A DNA stretch of 12,032 bases, taken from Lentisphaeria bacterium (lineage in GTDB: Bacteria > Verrucomicrobiota > Lentisphaeria > Victivallales > UBA1829). The stretch lies in assembly GCA_017540385.1 (NCBI GenBank), contig JAFYBD010000239.1:1-12032 (forward strand). Reading direction: 5' to 3'. Below are positions 10,257 through 12,032 of the stretch, piece after piece. The first letter of the stretch is position 1. Every line of letters starts with the position of its first letter. The position numbers and the translations under genes are program-made. The notes beneath the pieces are model-generated. The model saw nothing but the letters and a program-made list of their open reading frames with translations. It was not told where the DNA came from and did not search any database.

Positions 10257-12032
10257 ATGGAAGCAACGACTCTTCGCAAAGCAGCCGACACGATCCGCAT
10301 CCTGTCCGCAGAAGCAATCCAGAAGGCCAAGTCCGGGCATCCGGGCATGCCGATGGGCAACGCCGATTTCGCCATGGTCCTCTGGGCGAAGTACCTCCGC
10401 CACAACCCCGCCGACCCCGCCTGGATCGGGCGCGACCGTTTCGTCCTCTCCGCAGGTCACGGCTCCATGCTCATTTACTCCCTGCTCCACCTCTTCAACT
10501 ACGGCCTCTCCATGGACGAACTGAAGAACTTCCGTCAGTGGGGCAGCCTGACCCCGGGCCATCCCGAATTCGGCCACACCAGGGGCGTCGACATCACCAC
10601 CGGCCCGCTCGGCAGCGGTTTCGGTTCCGCCGTCGGCATGGCCATCGCCGCCAAGCAGTTCGCCGCCCGGATCGGCCTTGACAAGACCCAGATCCAGCAG
10701 AGCCGCATCTTCGTCATCAGCGGCGACGGCTGCATGATGGAAGGCAACACCTCCGAGGCCGCCAGCCTCGCCGGTCACCTGAAGCTCGACAACCTCATCG
10801 TCTTCTACGACGACAACAACATCACCATCGAAGGCAACACCGGCCTGGCGTTCACCGAGGACGTCGGCGCGCGCTATGCCGCCTACGACTGGCGCGTCCT
10901 CCGCTGCGACGACGCCAACGACATCGCCAAGGTCGACGCCGTCCTCGCCGAAGCCGTCAAGACCGACGGCCGCCCGACCCTCATCATCGGCAAGACCAAG
11001 ATCGGTTTCGGCGCTCCGAACAAGGCCGGTACCCACGGCTGCCACGGCGAACCCCTCGGAGACGAGGAACTCGCCGCGACGAAGGCCAATCTCGGCTGGA
11101 CCGAGGAGCCGTTCACTGTCCCGCAGGCGGTCAAGGACATGCTCGCGGCCCGCGTGAAGGAACTCGCCGCCGAAGCCGCCGCCTGGAACGATCAGTTCGC
11201 GGCGTTCGTGAAGACCGCCGACAAGGCGCTCATCGACAGCCTCCTGAACTGCACCGTCCCGGAGAACATCCTCGACGAACTCCTCGCCGCGGCTCCGGTC
11301 GACAAGCCGATCGCCTCCCGCGCTTCCAGCGGCGTCGTCCTGCAGAAAGCCTCCGCGCTCGTGCCCGCTCTCGTCGGCGGCGCGGCCGACCTGGCCCCCT
11401 CCACCAAGACCGCAGTCAAGGGCGCGGGCGACTTCAGCGTGGAAGACCGCGCCGGGCGCAACCTGCACTTCGGCATCCGCGAACTCGAAATGGGCATGGC
11501 GGGCAACGGCATGGCGCTCTTCGGCACGGCCATCCCCTACACATCCACGTTCGCGGTCTTCTCCGACTACATGAAGCCGGCCATCCGTCTGGCCGCCATC
11601 CAGAAGCTCCACGAGCTCTACATCTTCACCCACGATTCCTTCTACGTCGGCGAGGACGGCCCCACGCACGAGCCCATCGAACAGCTCGCCATGCTCCGCA
11701 GCATCCCCGACATGACCGTCTTCCGTCCGGCCGAAGCCCACGAAGTCGCGCACTGCTGGGCGGCCGCGCTGAAGAAGCAGGGCCCCGTCGCCATGATGAT
11801 GACCCGTCAGGATCTCCGTCCGTTCGATGCCGACCTGGCCGCGAAGATCGACGTCACCCGCGGCGCCTACATCCTCTCCGAGGACGCAGGCTTCGAGGCC
11901 GTCATCCTCGCCTCCGGCAGCGAAGTCAACCTCGCGCTCGACGCGGCGGCCATCCTCCGCGGCGAAGGCCGCAAGGTCCGCATCGTCTCCGTCCCGTCCC
12001 TCGAGACCTTCCTCCGTCAGGACGCCTCCTTC
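10257..12032 (+). CDS. tkt: Transketolase, partial (C-terminus beyond window)
   Basis: The frame starts at ATG 10257 with AAAGGA 6 nt upstream and stays open for 592 codons to the right edge; family members are about 650-680 residues, so some 70 C-terminal residues are missing. It moves two-carbon ketol units between sugar phosphates in the pentose phosphate pathway using thiamine diphosphate. Visible motifs: KSGHPGMPMG near the N-terminus, TTGPLGSGF, the cofactor motif GDG (156-158) to NN (187-188), the cofactor-activating Glu409 in GIRELEMG, and the substrate-loop segment HDSFYVGEDGPTHEP. The third domain begins at GAYILSED and shows ILASGSEVNLAL. The gene is monocistronic as far as seen and has its own promoter. 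Very strong C/G third-position bias suggests high expression. Confidence 0.97.
   Translation, partial: MEATTLRKAADTIRILSAEAIQKAKSGHPGMPMGNADFAMVLWAKYLRHNPADPAWIGRDRFVLSAGHGSMLIYSLLHLFNYGLSMDELKNFRQWGSLTPGHPEFGHTRGVDITTGPLGSGFGSAVGMAIAAKQFAARIGLDKTQIQQSRIFVISGDGCMMEGNTSEAASLAGHLKLDNLIVFYDDNNITIEGNTGLAFTEDVGARYAAYDWRVLRCDDANDIAKVDAVLAEAVKTDGRPTLIIGKTKIGFGAPNKAGTHGCHGEPLGDEELAATKANLGWTEEPFTVPQAVKDMLAARVKELAAEAAAWNDQFAAFVKTADKALIDSLLNCTVPENILDELLAAAPVDKPIASRASSGVVLQKASALVPALVGGAADLAPSTKTAVKGAGDFSVEDRAGRNLHFGIRELEMGMAGNGMALFGTAIPYTSTFAVFSDYMKPAIRLAAIQKLHELYIFTHDSFYVGEDGPTHEPIEQLAMLRSIPDMTVFRPAEAHEVAHCWAAALKKQGPVAMMMTRQDLRPFDADLAAKIDVTRGAYILSEDAGFEAVILASGSEVNLALDAAAILRGEGRKVRIVSVPSLETFLRQDASF

Noticed and set aside
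10218..11753. 511-codon open frame on the minus strand opposite transketolase
   Set aside because: It is antisense to a clear transketolase gene. Its Gly/Asp/Val/Glu-rich translation is what strong C/G third-position bias produces on the opposite strand, and it has no recognisable motifs.

Overview
The window is a GC-rich bacterial chromosomal segment with one AT-richer patch at its left edge. Most genes are closely packed and in-frame codons strongly favour G/C in third position, which produces very long but meaningless antisense open frames. Stand-alone CoaB, an HflK-like SPFH protein with a large polytopic N-terminal domain, and zinc-ribbon/CD225 membrane proteins together suggest a PVC-type bacterium, possibly Lentisphaerota (Victivallales). 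That placement is an inference from gene types, with low confidence.

Layout. (1) 1-690, minus strand: a HicAB toxin-antitoxin locus, hicA then hicB, with hicB cut by the window edge. A good sigma-70-type promoter is embedded in inverted repeats upstream of hicA. Between hicA and hicB lies a 10-bp tandem repeat that supplies a candidate second promoter for hicB. (2) 729-7056, minus strand: six co-directional genes, read from right to left: HflK-like SPFH membrane protein, DEAD-box RNA helicase with Q/K/P-rich N-terminus and RG-rich C-terminus, TrmH/SpoU-type RNA methyltransferase, divergent NAD kinase, stand-alone CoaB, and a class I SAM methyltransferase. The last five are joined by overlaps or gaps under 10 nt and are probably translationally coupled. 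They combine RNA metabolism with NADP and coenzyme A synthesis. (3) 7057-7295: a divergent promoter region with spaced T-tracts. (4) 7296-8140, plus strand: two overlapping genes for unrecognised proteins, each with a single C-terminal membrane segment. (5) 8171-9931, minus strand: a three-gene membrane operon of two zinc-ribbon/CD225 (dispanin) proteins and a DUF2752 protein, driven by a near-consensus extended -10 promoter. (6) 9932-10256: intergenic region with divergent promoters and a hairpin. (7) 10257 to the right edge, plus strand: transketolase, complete at its N-terminus and cut after 592 codons.

The points most worth a second look are the HicA variant with lysine at the usual catalytic histidine position and its promoter architecture, the zinc-ribbon/dispanin/DUF2752 operon with a repeated peptide in the linker, the unknown overlapping pair opposite the SPFH gene, and the NAD kinase lacking one usual family motif. 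No CRISPR array, rRNA, tRNA or insertion sequence was seen.
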